From Lachnospiraceae bacterium (lineage in GTDB: Bacteria > Bacillota > Clostridia > Lachnospirales > Lachnospiraceae), in assembly GCA_014804225.1 (NCBI GenBank), contig JAAVAF010000076.1, positions 1-12,447 on the forward strand: a stretch of DNA of 12,447 nt, given 5' to 3'. The position numbers were made by a program, and so were the translations under genes. The notes under the pieces are model-generated. The model searched no databases. It worked only from the letters and a program-made list of their open reading frames with translations, and was not told where the DNA came from. This document shows positions 1 through 8,442 of the stretch, one piece after another. Position 1 is the stretch's first letter. Each line of letters opens with the position of its first letter.

Positions 1-645
1 AAACTTCTGATTACGGCATCGGGTGGTCCGTTTCGGGGAAAAACGAGGGAACAGCTAAAAAATGTGCGGCTTGAAGATGCATTAAATCATCCGAACTGGT
101 CGATGGGACACAAGATAACGATTGACTCTGCAACGCTTGTCAATAAGGGACTTGAAGTGATGGAGGCAAAGTGGCTCTTTGGCGTGGATTTGGAAAATAT
201 CCAGGTGGTTGTGCATCCGCAGAGCATTATTCATTCGATGGTGGAGTATGTCGACGGTGGAATTATAGCGCAGCTTGGCACGCCGGATATGAAGCTGCCG
301 ATACAGTACGCGCTGTTTTATCCGGACAGACGACCGATGAGAGGTAAGCGCGTCGATTTTTATGAACTTGGAAGCATTACGTTTGAAAAGCCCGACATGG
401 AAACGTTTACGGGATTAAAGCTCGCGATGCGTGCCGCAAAGGAGGGCGGAAGCGTTCCTACGGTATTTAACGCGGCAAACGAGAAAGCAGTAAGCCTGTT
501 TTTAGACAAAAAGATAAGTTTTCTCCAGATTCCGGAGATTATTGAGATGTGTATGGATGCGCATAAGCGGTTAGAAGCTCCTAACGTAGAGGAGATTCTT
601 GCGAGTGAGCAGGAAACATATGAGTTGATTCAGACGAAATTTTGA
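1..645 (+). CDS. dxr: 1-deoxy-D-xylulose 5-phosphate reductoisomerase, 3' part (5' end outside window)
   Basis: Cytoplasmic enzyme of the MEP pathway, converting DXP to 2-C-methyl-D-erythritol 4-phosphate with NADPH and a divalent metal. The reading frame is open from base 1, so the gene enters from outside; 214 codons are visible and the N-terminal NADPH-binding domain is missing. The visible part starts with the SGGPF segment (window codons 7-11), then HPNWSMG (30-36) and DSATLVNKGLE (42-52). These align without gaps to E. coli DXR, so that Ser43, Asn48, Lys49 and Glu52 correspond to the substrate and metal ligands Ser222, Asn227, Lys228 and Glu231. The C-terminal helical region follows and the protein ends in QTKF. 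A GTG at 64 lies inside the conserved domain and is not the real start. The stop is 19 bases before rseP, and ispG of the same pathway lies two genes downstream, which fits an operon. Identification is near certain. Confidence 0.97.
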   Translation, partial: KLLITASGGPFRGKTREQLKNVRLEDALNHPNWSMGHKITIDSATLVNKGLEVMEAKWLFGVDLENIQVVVHPQSIIHSMVEYVDGGIIAQLGTPDMKLPIQYALFYPDRRPMRGKRVDFYELGSITFEKPDMETFTGLKLAMRAAKEGGSVPTVFNAANEKAVSLFLDKKISFLQIPEIIEMCMDAHKRLEAPNVEEILASEQETYELIQTKF

Positions 646-664
646 TGGGAGTAGAAAATAAAGC

Positions 665-1762
665 ATGTTAGAGACAATAATCGTATTTATACTTGTATTT
701 GGCGTAGTGGTAATTTCGCATGAACTAGGACATTTTTTGATTGCAAAGCTTAATGGAATTAGAGTGCTTGAGTTTGCGATTGGTATGGGACCTTCTATTG
801 TGAAGTTTCAAAAAGGGGGAACACGTTATGTTCTAAAGCTTCTGCCGATCGGCGGAGCGTGCATGTTTGAGGGCGAGGACGGCGTGTACGAGAATAAGAA
901 GGAAAAAGACGAGCAAAAGGCGCAAAATGCGCCATCCGATTCGGAAGCGCTCGGAAAAGCATTCAACGAGGTAAATGTATGGGCAAGAATTGCTACCGTG
1001 TTTGCGGGACCGTTTTTTAATATTATCCTTGCATTTTTGCTTTCGTTGATTGTAGTTGGATTTTCCGGAGAGGTGCTTCCGGTGGTATATTCCATTACCG
1101 AGGGATATCCTGCGCAGGAGGCGGGACTTATGGAGGGCGATGTCATTACGCATGTTGACGGTGAGCGCGTATATCTGCAAGGAGAGGTGACAATCGCTTC
1201 TGCACTGAATCAAGGGGAACCGATGGAGATTGCGTATCGGCGTGGAGATGAAAAATATTCGGCGACTATCGTGCCAAAGTTCAGTGAGGAGGACAACAGA
1301 TATTATATTGGATTTACCATTGGCGAAACAATTGAATGTAAAGGCTTTGACTTGATTAAGTATAGTGCGCTAGAGGTGCGTTATTGGCTGAAAGCGACCA
1401 TAAAAAGTCTGATAATGTTGGTTCAGGGCAAACTTTCAGCAAATGATTTGTCAGGTCCGGTGGGGATTGCCGTGACGATTGACGAAACGATTGATACGGT
1501 GAAGCCGTACGGGATTTCTTCCGTGGTGCTTACCATGATTAATTTTGCCGTGCTTTTAAGCGTGAATCTGGGTGTCATGAATCTGCTTCCGCTGCCGGCG
1601 CTTGACGGTGGAAGATTGCTGTTTATGCTTGTGGAGGTGGTGCGCGGAAAACCTGTACCGCCTGAAAAAGAAGGAATTGTACACTTTGTCGGATTTGTGC
1701 TGTTGATGATGCTTATGGTATTTGTATTGTACAATGATATTGTGCGTATTTTTGCAAAATAA
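665..1762 (+). CDS. rseP: RseP-type site-2 (M50) zinc metalloprotease, membrane-embedded
   Basis: Intramembrane protease of the S2P family (RseP in E. coli, RasP in Bacillus), which cleaves anti-sigma factors and remnant signal peptides within the membrane. The 365-residue protein has the zinc motif HELGH at residues 19-23 inside the first membrane helix. A second hydrophobic helix with GPFFN lies at about 107-135, a PDZ domain at about 140-205, and two C-terminal helices with the NLLPLPALDGG motif, in which Asp314 is the predicted third zinc ligand. Between helix one and helix two there is a strongly charged Lys/Glu/Asp-rich loop (about 70-98), probably a lineage-specific insertion. ATG at 665 is preceded by GGGAG at 647-651, a rather long spacing of 13 bases. 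It sits between dxr and ispG, its standard place in Firmicutes. Which anti-sigma factor it cuts cannot be told from here. Confidence 0.96.
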   Translation: MLETIIVFILVFGVVVISHELGHFLIAKLNGIRVLEFAIGMGPSIVKFQKGGTRYVLKLLPIGGACMFEGEDGVYENKKEKDEQKAQNAPSDSEALGKAFNEVNVWARIATVFAGPFFNIILAFLLSLIVVGFSGEVLPVVYSITEGYPAQEAGLMEGDVITHVDGERVYLQGEVTIASALNQGEPMEIAYRRGDEKYSATIVPKFSEEDNRYYIGFTIGETIECKGFDLIKYSALEVRYWLKATIKSLIMLVQGKLSANDLSGPVGIAVTIDETIDTVKPYGISSVVLTMINFAVLLSVNLGVMNLLPLPALDGGRLLFMLVEVVRGKPVPPEKEGIVHFVGFVLLMMLMVFVLYNDIVRIFAK

Positions 1763-1773
1763 TCCTATATATT

Positions 1774-1778
1774 GGAGG
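1774..1778 (+). promoter_or_regulatory. Ribosome binding site that fixes the ispG start
   Basis: GGAGG lies 5 bases before ATG 1784. It overlaps the longer open frame that begins with TTG 1772, so the shorter start is preferred. Confidence 0.8.
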
Positions 1779-1783
1779 AAAAG

Positions 1784-2851
1784 ATGGTTCGAGAGCATAC
1801 AAAAGTAATTCAGATAGGAAATAAGGTAATCGGTGGCGGAAACCCGATTTTGATTCAGTCGATGACGAATACAAAGACAAATGATGTGGCGGCAACGGTG
1901 GCGCAGATTAGACGTCTTGAGGAGGCAGGCTGTGAAATTGTCCGTTGCACGGTGCCCGATATGGATGCTGCAAAAGCAATCGCGCAGATTAAAAAGGAAA
2001 TTTCTATTCCGCTGGTGGCGGACATTCATTTTGATTATAAAATGGCAATTGCGGCGATGGAAAACGGTGCGGATAAAATCCGAATCAATCCCGGAAATAT
2101 CGGCAGCCGCGACAAGGTTGCCGAAGTTGTGCGTGTTGCAAGGGAGCGCAATATTCCGATTCGTGTCGGGGTAAACAGTGGTTCGCTGGAAAAAGAGCTT
2201 GTGGAGAAATATCACGGTGTGACGGCAGAGGGCATTGTGGAGAGTGCGCTTGATAAGGTTGGTATCATTGAGGACTTAGGGTATGACAATCTGGTAATCA
2301 GTATTAAATCTTCGGATGTGATGATGTGTGTGAGAGCGCATGAAATCCTTGCAAATCAGACGAAATATCCGCTCCATGTGGGCATTACGGAGTCAGGTAC
2401 CGTGACAAGCGGAAATATTAAGTCTGCGGTAGGACTTGGCATTATCTTAAATCAAGGAATCGGCGATACCATCAGAGTGTCGCTTACCGGAGATCCTGTG
2501 GAGGAAATTAAGAGTGCGAAACTCATTTTAAAAACGCTTGGTCTTAGAAAAGGCGGTATTGAAGTGGTATCGTGTCCGACTTGCGGCAGAACCAATATTG
2601 ATTTGATCGGTCTTGCCAATCAGGTGGAAAATATGGTTCAAGGATATGACCTTGATATTAAGGTTGCAGTGATGGGCTGTGCGGTGAACGGACCGGGAGA
2701 GGCGAGAGAAGCGGATATCGGTATTGCAGGAGGAATCGGCGAGGGCCTTTTGATTAAGAAAGGTGAGATTGTAAGAAAGGTGCCGGAGCAAGAACTTTTG
2801 GCAACACTGAAGGCGGAACTGGATGCATGGGAAAAAACTAAAAAACTCTAA
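1784..2851 (+). CDS. ispG: 4-hydroxy-3-methylbut-2-enyl diphosphate synthase (flavodoxin/ferredoxin-dependent), IspG/GcpE
   Basis: Penultimate MEP-pathway enzyme: a cytoplasmic [4Fe-4S] protein that reductively opens methylerythritol 2,4-cyclodiphosphate to HMBPP. The N-terminal TIM barrel begins with VREHTKVIQIGNKVIGGGNP and IQSMTNT. The cluster ligands are visible in the C-terminal domain: Cys264 and Cys267 in SCPTCGRT, Cys299 in MGCAVNGPGE, and Glu306. The spacing equals that of E. coli Cys270, Cys273, Cys305 and Glu312. Length is 355 residues, the usual bacterial short form. The frame stays open upstream to a TTG at 1772, but ATG 1784 is chosen because GGAGG at 1774-1778 is a strong ribosome binding site 5 bases before it and lies inside any longer form. 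Only 21 bases separate it from rseP, so co-transcription is likely. Enzyme activity would need a flavodoxin or ferredoxin encoded elsewhere. Confidence 0.97.
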   Translation: MVREHTKVIQIGNKVIGGGNPILIQSMTNTKTNDVAATVAQIRRLEEAGCEIVRCTVPDMDAAKAIAQIKKEISIPLVADIHFDYKMAIAAMENGADKIRINPGNIGSRDKVAEVVRVARERNIPIRVGVNSGSLEKELVEKYHGVTAEGIVESALDKVGIIEDLGYDNLVISIKSSDVMMCVRAHEILANQTKYPLHVGITESGTVTSGNIKSAVGLGIILNQGIGDTIRVSLTGDPVEEIKSAKLILKTLGLRKGGIEVVSCPTCGRTNIDLIGLANQVENMVQGYDLDIKVAVMGCAVNGPGEAREADIGIAGGIGEGLLIKKGEIVRKVPEQELLATLKAELDAWEKTKKL

Positions 2852-2852
2852 A

Positions 2853-2873
2853 AAGCAGCAAAAAACGCTGCTT
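2853..2873 (+). repeat. Inverted repeat just after ispG (7-bp stem, A-rich loop)
   Basis: Arms AAGCAGC (2853-2859) and GCTGCTT (2867-2873) enclose a 7-base A-rich loop. No T-run follows on the + strand, so it is not a classic intrinsic terminator in the direction of the operon. Read on the - strand it is followed by T-rich sequence, but no gene points that way. It may be an RNA-stability or processing element at the ispG 3' end. Confidence 0.5.
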
Positions 2874-2880
2874 AAGAGAT

Positions 2881-2920
2881 TTCTAAGTTTTTAGAAGAAT
2901 GCCAAGTACAGGCATTCTTC
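2881..2920 (+). promoter_or_regulatory. Two overlapping, mutually exclusive hairpins in the polC leader
   Basis: A first stem pairs TTCTAA (2881-2886) with TTAGAA (2891-2896). A second, stronger stem pairs GAAGAATGCC (2894-2903) with GGCATTCTTC (2911-2920) around a 7-base loop; it is a perfect 10-bp inverted repeat. They share bases 2894-2896, so both cannot form fully at once. The strong stem ends 14 bases before the AGGG (2934-2937) that serves as the polC ribosome binding site. No T-run follows, which argues against a simple terminator. It could be an attenuator, an RNase processing site separating the isoprenoid genes from polC, or a protein-binding dyad. Function is inferred only from geometry. 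Confidence 0.55.
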
Positions 2921-2947
2921 GCAAGGTATTAACAGGGATGAAAACAA

Positions 2948-5900
2948 ATGGAAAAGAAGTTTTTTGAGGCATTTCCGAATTTAAAGCTGGAAGGCGTTTT
3001 GCACGATTTATATGAGCAGGTTGTAGTAGAGAAAATCACGGCGACCAAGCGGAAGGATTTGCTGCGTATTTACATAAGAAGTGCACATCTGATTGAAAAG
3101 GAACATGTCTATAGCGTGGAGAAGGAGATTAAAAAACAGTTTTTTCCACGGGAACATATCATTATCAAAGTGTATGAACGCTTTGTTTTATCGGAGCAGT
3201 ACACGCCTGCAAAGCTTATGGATCTTTACAGGGAAAGTATCTTGCTCGAGCTGAAAGCGTGCGAGCATATGCTTTATACGATGTTTCGGCAGGCGGATAT
3301 TGCGTTTCCAGATGAGAATACAATGGAGCTCGTTCTTGAGGACGGTGTGATTGCAAAGTCCAAGGAGGATGATCTGATTGGCATTTTGGATAAGGTGCTC
3401 AATGAGCGGTGCGGTTTTGCTGTAAAGTTTACGACTTCGTATAAACAGGCTGTGACGGGAAAGTATAAGGAAGATGATGAACTTCGGATCCAAAAGATCG
3501 TGGAGCATATTTCGAATCGGATTGCCACGGCAAAGGACGGTATGGCAAGCGATCATATGGTATATGCTGCTGCGGTAGGAGGTACTGCGCTTGGAGATGT
3601 GGCGGTGGAGAATCGCACAGTGCCCAAAATAGCCAGAGAAAGCAGTATCTCGCGCGAGGGTGATGCAAAGGCAGCGGTAAAGACGGCTTCTCCGGTGAGA
3701 GAAAAATCGTCTGTTAAAACGGCAAGAATGCAGCAGCAAAGACCGCTGAAACGTTCCGATAATCCCAATGTGATTTATGGACGTGATTTTGATGACGAAG
3801 CAATCAGTATTGCGGAAATTGAGGGTGAGATTGGCGAGGTGGTAATCCGCGGAAAGGTGCGTACACGGGATAAGCGTGAAATCCGAAACGAGCGGACAAT
3901 CGTTATTTTTGAGATTACGGACTTCACGGATACCATCAAGGTCAAGATGTTTGTACATAACGAGCAGCTAAAGGAGCTTTTTGATGAGCTCAAAGAGGGT
4001 GCTTTTTTGAAACTGAAGGGCGTTACGGTAAACGATACGTTTGATAGAGAGCTTACGATCGGGACGGTTGTCGGCATAATGAAAATTCCTGATTTTACGA
4101 CAACGCGCATGGACAACAGTGCAAAGAAGCGCGTGGAGCTGCACTGTCATACAAAGATGAGTGATATGGACGGCGTTGCCGATGTGAAGGATATCATAAA
4201 GCGTGCGAAAAAATGGGGGCACAAGGCAATTGCAATTACCGACCATGGCTGTGTGCAGGCATTTCCGGACGCAAACCATAGCGTATCACCCGACGAGGAT
4301 TTTAAGATTATCTATGGTGTGGAGGGGTATCTGGTAGACGACTCCAAGGAGATTGTGACGGACGGGAAAGGACAGACGCTTGACGATACATATGTAGTAT
4401 TTGATATCGAAACGACGGGGTTTTCACCGGTTACAAACCGCATTATCGAAATCGGTGCGGTGAAAGTAGTGGCTGGCGAGATTACCGAGCGGTTTTCAAC
4501 GTTTGTCAATCCAGAGGTGCCAATTCCGTTTGAGATTGAAAATCTTACGGGCATCAATGACGGTATGGTCATGGAGGCGGAAACTATTGAAGAAGTGCTG
4601 CCGAAATTTTTGGAATTTGTGGGAAGCGCGGCATTGGTTGCACACAATGCTACATTTGATGTGAGTTTTATCAAAGAGAATGCGAAAAGACAGCAGCTTG
4701 CTACGGACTTTACGTATGTGGATACAGTGGGAATGGCACGGACGCTCCTTACGGCACAAGCAAAGTATACGCTTGATGCGGTGGCAAAGACACTCAAAAT
4801 CTCGTTGGAAAATCACCATAGAGCGGTTGATGACGCCGAGTGCACGGCGGAAATATTTGTTAAATTTGTGTCAATGTTGAAGAAAGACGGGATAGAAACG
4901 CTTGCGGCATTGAATGATTTGGGAAAGCAGAGTGTCGATGCGGTGCGCAAGCTGCATTCGAATCATGTGATTATTCTTGCCAAGAACCAGACCGGAAGAA
5001 TCAATCTGTACAGGCTGGTTTCCGAGTCGCATTTGAAATATTTTTATAAAAGACCGTTGATTCCAAAGAGCTTAGTGGAGCAATATCGCGAGGGACTCAT
5101 TATCGGCAGTGCGTGCGAGGCAGGTGAGCTTTTCAGTGCGCTTGTTGAAGGAAAAAGCGACGAGCAGATTGCGGATATTGTGCGATTTTATGATTATTTG
5201 GAGATACAGCCGATTGGAAATAATCGGTTTATGATTGAGTCGGAGCGGCTCAGAAATATTAACTCTGAGGATGATTTAATTGCATTGAACAAAAAAGTAG
5301 TTAAGTTGGGGGAACAGTTCCATAAGCCTGTAGTCGCTACTTGCGATGTGCATTTTCTGGACCCACAAGACGAAGTGTACCGTCGGATTATCATGACGGG
5401 AAAGGGCTTTAAGGATGCGGATAATCAGGCGCCGCTTTATCTGCGCACGACAGAGGAGATGATTGACGAATTTGCCTATTATCTTGGAAGTGAAAAAGCC
5501 GAGGAGATTGTGGTGACGAACACAAATCTGATTGCGGATATGTGTGATAAAATTGCACCCGTGCGTCCCGATAAATGTCCGCCGGTCATTGAAAACAGTG
5601 ACCAGCAGCTTCGAGATATCTGTTATCGAAAGGCTCATGAAATGTATGGAGAGAATCTGCCCGATATCGTAGAGGCAAGGCTGGAGAGAGAGCTGAATTC
5701 CATTATCAGCAACGGGTTTGCGGTGATGTATATCATTGCGCAGAAACTGGTGTGGAAGTCCGTGGAGGACGGGTATCTGGTAGGCTCAAGAGGTTCAGTC
5801 GGTTCTTCTTTCGTGGCGACGATGGCTGGGATTACGGAGGTCAATCCGCTCAGCCCGCACTATTATTGTAAAAAGTGTCACTATAGTGATTTTTATTCGG

Positions 5901-7489
5901 AAGAAGTCAAGAAATTTGCAGGTATGGCGGGGTGTGACATGCCGGATAAAGATTGCCCGGAATGTGGCGAGAAGCTTATGAAGGACGGTTTTGATATCCC
6001 GTTTGAAACGTTTCTTGGCTTTAAGGGAAACAAGGAGCCGGATATTGACTTGAACTTTTCGGGTGAATATCAGAGTAAGGCACATAAATATACGGAGGTT
6101 ATTTTTGGCGCGGGTCAGACGTATCGTGCGGGGACAATCGGTACGCTTGCGGACAAGACGGCGTTTGGATATGTGAAAAATTATTATGAGGAGCGCGGAA
6201 AACATAAGCGGACAAGCGAGATTAACCGCATCGTGGAAGGATGTGTGGGTGTCAGAAGAACGACGGGACAGCATCCGGGCGGTATCATTGTGCTTCCGCT
6301 TGGGGAAGATATCAATTCTTTTACGCCGGTACAGCATCCTGCAAATGATATGGAAACCGATACGATTACAACGCATTTTGATTACCACTCGATTGACCAC
6401 AATCTGTTAAAGCTTGACATCCTCGGACACGACGATCCGACGATGATAAAAATGCTGGAAGATTTGACGGGGCTTGATCCGACGCAGATTCCGCTCGATG
6501 ATAAAGATGTGATGTCGCTGTTTCAAAGTACATCTGCGCTGAAAATTGCGCCGGAGGATATCGGCGGCTGTAAGCTTGGGTGTCTGGGAATACCGGAGTT
6601 TGGTACAGACTTTGCGATGCAGATGGTAATTGATACGCAGCCGAAGTATTTCTCGGATCTTGTCCGGATTGCAGGATTGGCACATGGAACTGATGTTTGG
6701 TTAGGGAATGCGCAGACACTGATTCAGGAAGGAAAGGCAACGATTTCCACGGCAATTTGTACACGTGATGATATTATGACATATCTAATCGGAATGGGAC
6801 TGGATTCGGAGGAGTCCTTTAAGATCATGGAGGCGGTGCGTAAAGGAACGGTCGCAAAAGGAAAGTGCAAGGACTGGGCGGAGTGGAAAGCAGATATGCT
6901 TGCTCATGACGTCCCGGACTGGTATGTCTGGTCGTGTGAGAAGATACAGTATATGTTTCCCAAAGCACATGCGGCGGCATATGTCATGATGGGATGGCGC
7001 ATCGCGTATTGTAAAGTAAATTATCCGTTGGCCTATTATTGTGCGTTTTTTACCATTCGTGCATCGGCGTTTTCTTATGAAATCATGTGTCAGGGCAGAG
7101 AGCATTTAGAGCGCATTCTGGCAGACTATAAAAAACGGTCGGATACGCTTACCAATAAAGAACAGGATGCACTGCGTGACATGCGAATCGTGCAAGAGAT
7201 GTATGCAAGGGGATTCGAATTTGAGCCGATTGATATCTTTCGAGCACATTCGCGGAATTTCCAGATTATTGACGGAAAGATTATGCCGTCTTTAAGCAGT
7301 ATTGACGGACTTGGCGAGAAAGCGGCGGATGCGGTGATGGAAGCGGCAAAAGATGGTCCATTTTTATCAAAAGATGATTTCAGAAGCAGGACAAAGGTTT
7401 CGAAAACGGTGATTGATTTGATGGGCGATCTAGGTCTGCTTGGCGATATTCCTGAGTCAAATCAGATGAGTTTGTTTGACTTGGTGTAA
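2948..7489 (+). CDS. polC: DNA polymerase III alpha subunit, PolC type (with 3'-5' exonuclease)
   Basis: Replicative DNA polymerase of low-GC Gram-positive bacteria, acting at the replication fork with the beta clamp. Domains in order: N-terminal region (1 to about 280), OB fold (about 290-380), PHP domain starting at ELHCHTKMSDMDG (His399, His401), and a DEDDh proofreading exonuclease inserted in the PHP domain (about 482-650; Asp486, Glu488, HHRAVDD with His624 and Asp629). The PHP domain then resumes, followed by a zinc finger (Cys974, Cys977, Cys1003, Cys1006; Cys996 is nearby) and the polymerase core with PDIDLNF catalytic residues Asp1032 and Asp1034. The C terminus has QMSLF (1506-1510), a clamp-binding motif like that ending other PolC proteins. 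At 1513 residues it is longer than B. subtilis PolC (1437). A likely cause is the Ala/Lys/Arg/Ser-rich linker at about 205-275. ATG 2948 follows AGGG at 2934-2937; the ATG at 2938 is out of frame. Confidence 0.98.
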   Translation: MEKKFFEAFPNLKLEGVLHDLYEQVVVEKITATKRKDLLRIYIRSAHLIEKEHVYSVEKEIKKQFFPREHIIIKVYERFVLSEQYTPAKLMDLYRESILLELKACEHMLYTMFRQADIAFPDENTMELVLEDGVIAKSKEDDLIGILDKVLNERCGFAVKFTTSYKQAVTGKYKEDDELRIQKIVEHISNRIATAKDGMASDHMVYAAAVGGTALGDVAVENRTVPKIARESSISREGDAKAAVKTASPVREKSSVKTARMQQQRPLKRSDNPNVIYGRDFDDEAISIAEIEGEIGEVVIRGKVRTRDKREIRNERTIVIFEITDFTDTIKVKMFVHNEQLKELFDELKEGAFLKLKGVTVNDTFDRELTIGTVVGIMKIPDFTTTRMDNSAKKRVELHCHTKMSDMDGVADVKDIIKRAKKWGHKAIAITDHGCVQAFPDANHSVSPDEDFKIIYGVEGYLVDDSKEIVTDGKGQTLDDTYVVFDIETTGFSPVTNRIIEIGAVKVVAGEITERFSTFVNPEVPIPFEIENLTGINDGMVMEAETIEEVLPKFLEFVGSAALVAHNATFDVSFIKENAKRQQLATDFTYVDTVGMARTLLTAQAKYTLDAVAKTLKISLENHHRAVDDAECTAEIFVKFVSMLKKDGIETLAALNDLGKQSVDAVRKLHSNHVIILAKNQTGRINLYRLVSESHLKYFYKRPLIPKSLVEQYREGLIIGSACEAGELFSALVEGKSDEQIADIVRFYDYLEIQPIGNNRFMIESERLRNINSEDDLIALNKKVVKLGEQFHKPVVATCDVHFLDPQDEVYRRIIMTGKGFKDADNQAPLYLRTTEEMIDEFAYYLGSEKAEEIVVTNTNLIADMCDKIAPVRPDKCPPVIENSDQQLRDICYRKAHEMYGENLPDIVEARLERELNSIISNGFAVMYIIAQKLVWKSVEDGYLVGSRGSVGSSFVATMAGITEVNPLSPHYYCKKCHYSDFYSEEVKKFAGMAGCDMPDKDCPECGEKLMKDGFDIPFETFLGFKGNKEPDIDLNFSGEYQSKAHKYTEVIFGAGQTYRAGTIGTLADKTAFGYVKNYYEERGKHKRTSEINRIVEGCVGVRRTTGQHPGGIIVLPLGEDINSFTPVQHPANDMETDTITTHFDYHSIDHNLLKLDILGHDDPTMIKMLEDLTGLDPTQIPLDDKDVMSLFQSTSALKIAPEDIGGCKLGCLGIPEFGTDFAMQMVIDTQPKYFSDLVRIAGLAHGTDVWLGNAQTLIQEGKATISTAICTRDDIMTYLIGMGLDSEESFKIMEAVRKGTVAKGKCKDWAEWKADMLAHDVPDWYVWSCEKIQYMFPKAHAAAYVMMGWRIAYCKVNYPLAYYCAFFTIRASAFSYEIMCQGREHLERILADYKKRSDTLTNKEQDALRDMRIVQEMYARGFEFEPIDIFRAHSRNFQIIDGKIMPSLSSIDGLGEKAADAVMEAAKDGPFLSKDDFRSRTKVSKTVIDLMGDLGLLGDIPESNQMSLFDLV

Positions 7490-7521
7490 TAGATTTTAAA
7501 CTTGTGAGGATAGATAGCAAA

Positions 7522-8439
7522 ATGGGAAATAGAATCATGGAAAATAATCCGTTTCAGGTAGAAACGGAAGTGAAATTAGGAAGAAATGATGACTGCTGGT
7601 GCGGAAGCGGAAAAAAGTATAAAAAATGCCACTGTGATTTTGATGCAAGGCTTGATGAGTATCGTTTGAAAAAAATACTTGTGCCGCCAAGACGCATTAT
7701 TAAATCGCCGGAGCAGGTAGAGAAAATACGGGAGAGCGCGAAGATTAATATTGAAATTCTCGATTATATTGGCGCACATATCAAGGCGGGGGTTACAACG
7801 CAGGAGATTGATGACTGGGTATGTGAGATTACCAAAAAACATGGCGCGGTAGCGGCGACTTTAAACTTTCAGGGATTTCCCAAGAGTGTGTGCACTTCGA
7901 TCAACAACGTGGTGTGTCATGGAATCCCGTCACATGATGAGGTGCTGAAAGAGGGCGATATTATCAATGTAGATGCGTCGACTATCTATAACGGGTATTA
8001 CTCGGATTCCTCGAGAATGTACTGCATCGGGGAGGTATCTGCGGAGCGGAAGCGTCTTGTGGAAGTAACAAAACAAAGTCTTGATGTGGGCTTACAATAT
8101 GTACAGCCTTGGAGAAAAATAGGCGATATGGGCGCGGCAATCAACGCGTTTGCGATGGAAAACGGTTATTCGGTGGTAAGACAAATCGGAGGGCACGGCG
8201 TAGGACTTGATTTTCATGAGGATCCGTGGGTGAGCTATGTGTGCCCGAAAGATACGGGGATGCTTATGGTACCGGGAATGATGTTTACAATAGAGCCGAT
8301 GATCAATATAGGGCGTGCAGAGATTAAGATATCGGAAGAGGACGGCTGGACGGTCTATACCGAGGACGGAACGGATTCGGCACAATGGGAGATACAGGTA
8401 CTTGTGACGGAGGACGGATATGAGATCATATCCTACTGA
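7522..8439 (+). CDS. map: Type I methionine aminopeptidase with N-terminal SEC-C zinc motif
   Basis: Removes the initiator methionine from nascent proteins, working in the cytoplasm near the ribosome exit. All five metal ligands of the pita-bread fold are visible: Asp151, Asp162, His225 (GGHGVGLDFHEDP), Glu258 (FTIEPM) and Glu290 (AQWE); His133 in VCHGIPS matches the conserved substrate-side histidine. In front of the catalytic domain lies a SEC-C knuckle with Cys25, Cys27, Cys36 and His37 (pattern CxC-x8-CH), the zinc motif known from the SecA C terminus. Such fusions occur in Clostridia and may help ribosome or SecB-like contacts; that role is inference. The start is uncertain: ATG 7522 has GAGGA (7506-7510) 11 bases upstream, ATG 7537 has GGGA 9 bases upstream, and GTG 7504 lies within the binding-site region. 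All keep both domains. It follows polC by 32 bases, so it probably shares its transcript. Confidence 0.95.
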   Translation: MGNRIMENNPFQVETEVKLGRNDDCWCGSGKKYKKCHCDFDARLDEYRLKKILVPPRRIIKSPEQVEKIRESAKINIEILDYIGAHIKAGVTTQEIDDWVCEITKKHGAVAATLNFQGFPKSVCTSINNVVCHGIPSHDEVLKEGDIINVDASTIYNGYYSDSSRMYCIGEVSAERKRLVEVTKQSLDVGLQYVQPWRKIGDMGAAINAFAMENGYSVVRQIGGHGVGLDFHEDPWVSYVCPKDTGMLMVPGMMFTIEPMINIGRAEIKISEEDGWTVYTEDGTDSAQWEIQVLVTEDGYEIISY

Positions 8440-8441
8440 TC
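8424..8441 (+). promoter_or_regulatory. Small inverted repeat spanning the map stop, before the NusG-II start
   Basis: GATCA (8424-8428) and TGATC (8437-8441) can pair around an 8-base loop just before ATG 8443. GGAGGA at 8409-8414 is 28 bases from that ATG in linear sequence. If the hairpin forms, the effective distance falls to about 10 bases. The stem is only 5 bp and the GGAGGA is also codon sequence of map, so chance is possible. Confidence 0.25.
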
Positions 8442-8442
8442 A

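Noticed and set aside
826..1213. Antisense frames within rseP and elsewhere
   Set aside because: They lie wholly opposite a gene with a complete set of family motifs, lack their own ribosome sites, and have no recognisable domains.
5878..5889. 12-bp perfect palindrome TCACTATAGTGA inside polC
   Set aside because: About three perfect 12-bp palindromes are expected by chance in a window of this size, and this one codes for the conserved zinc-finger region.
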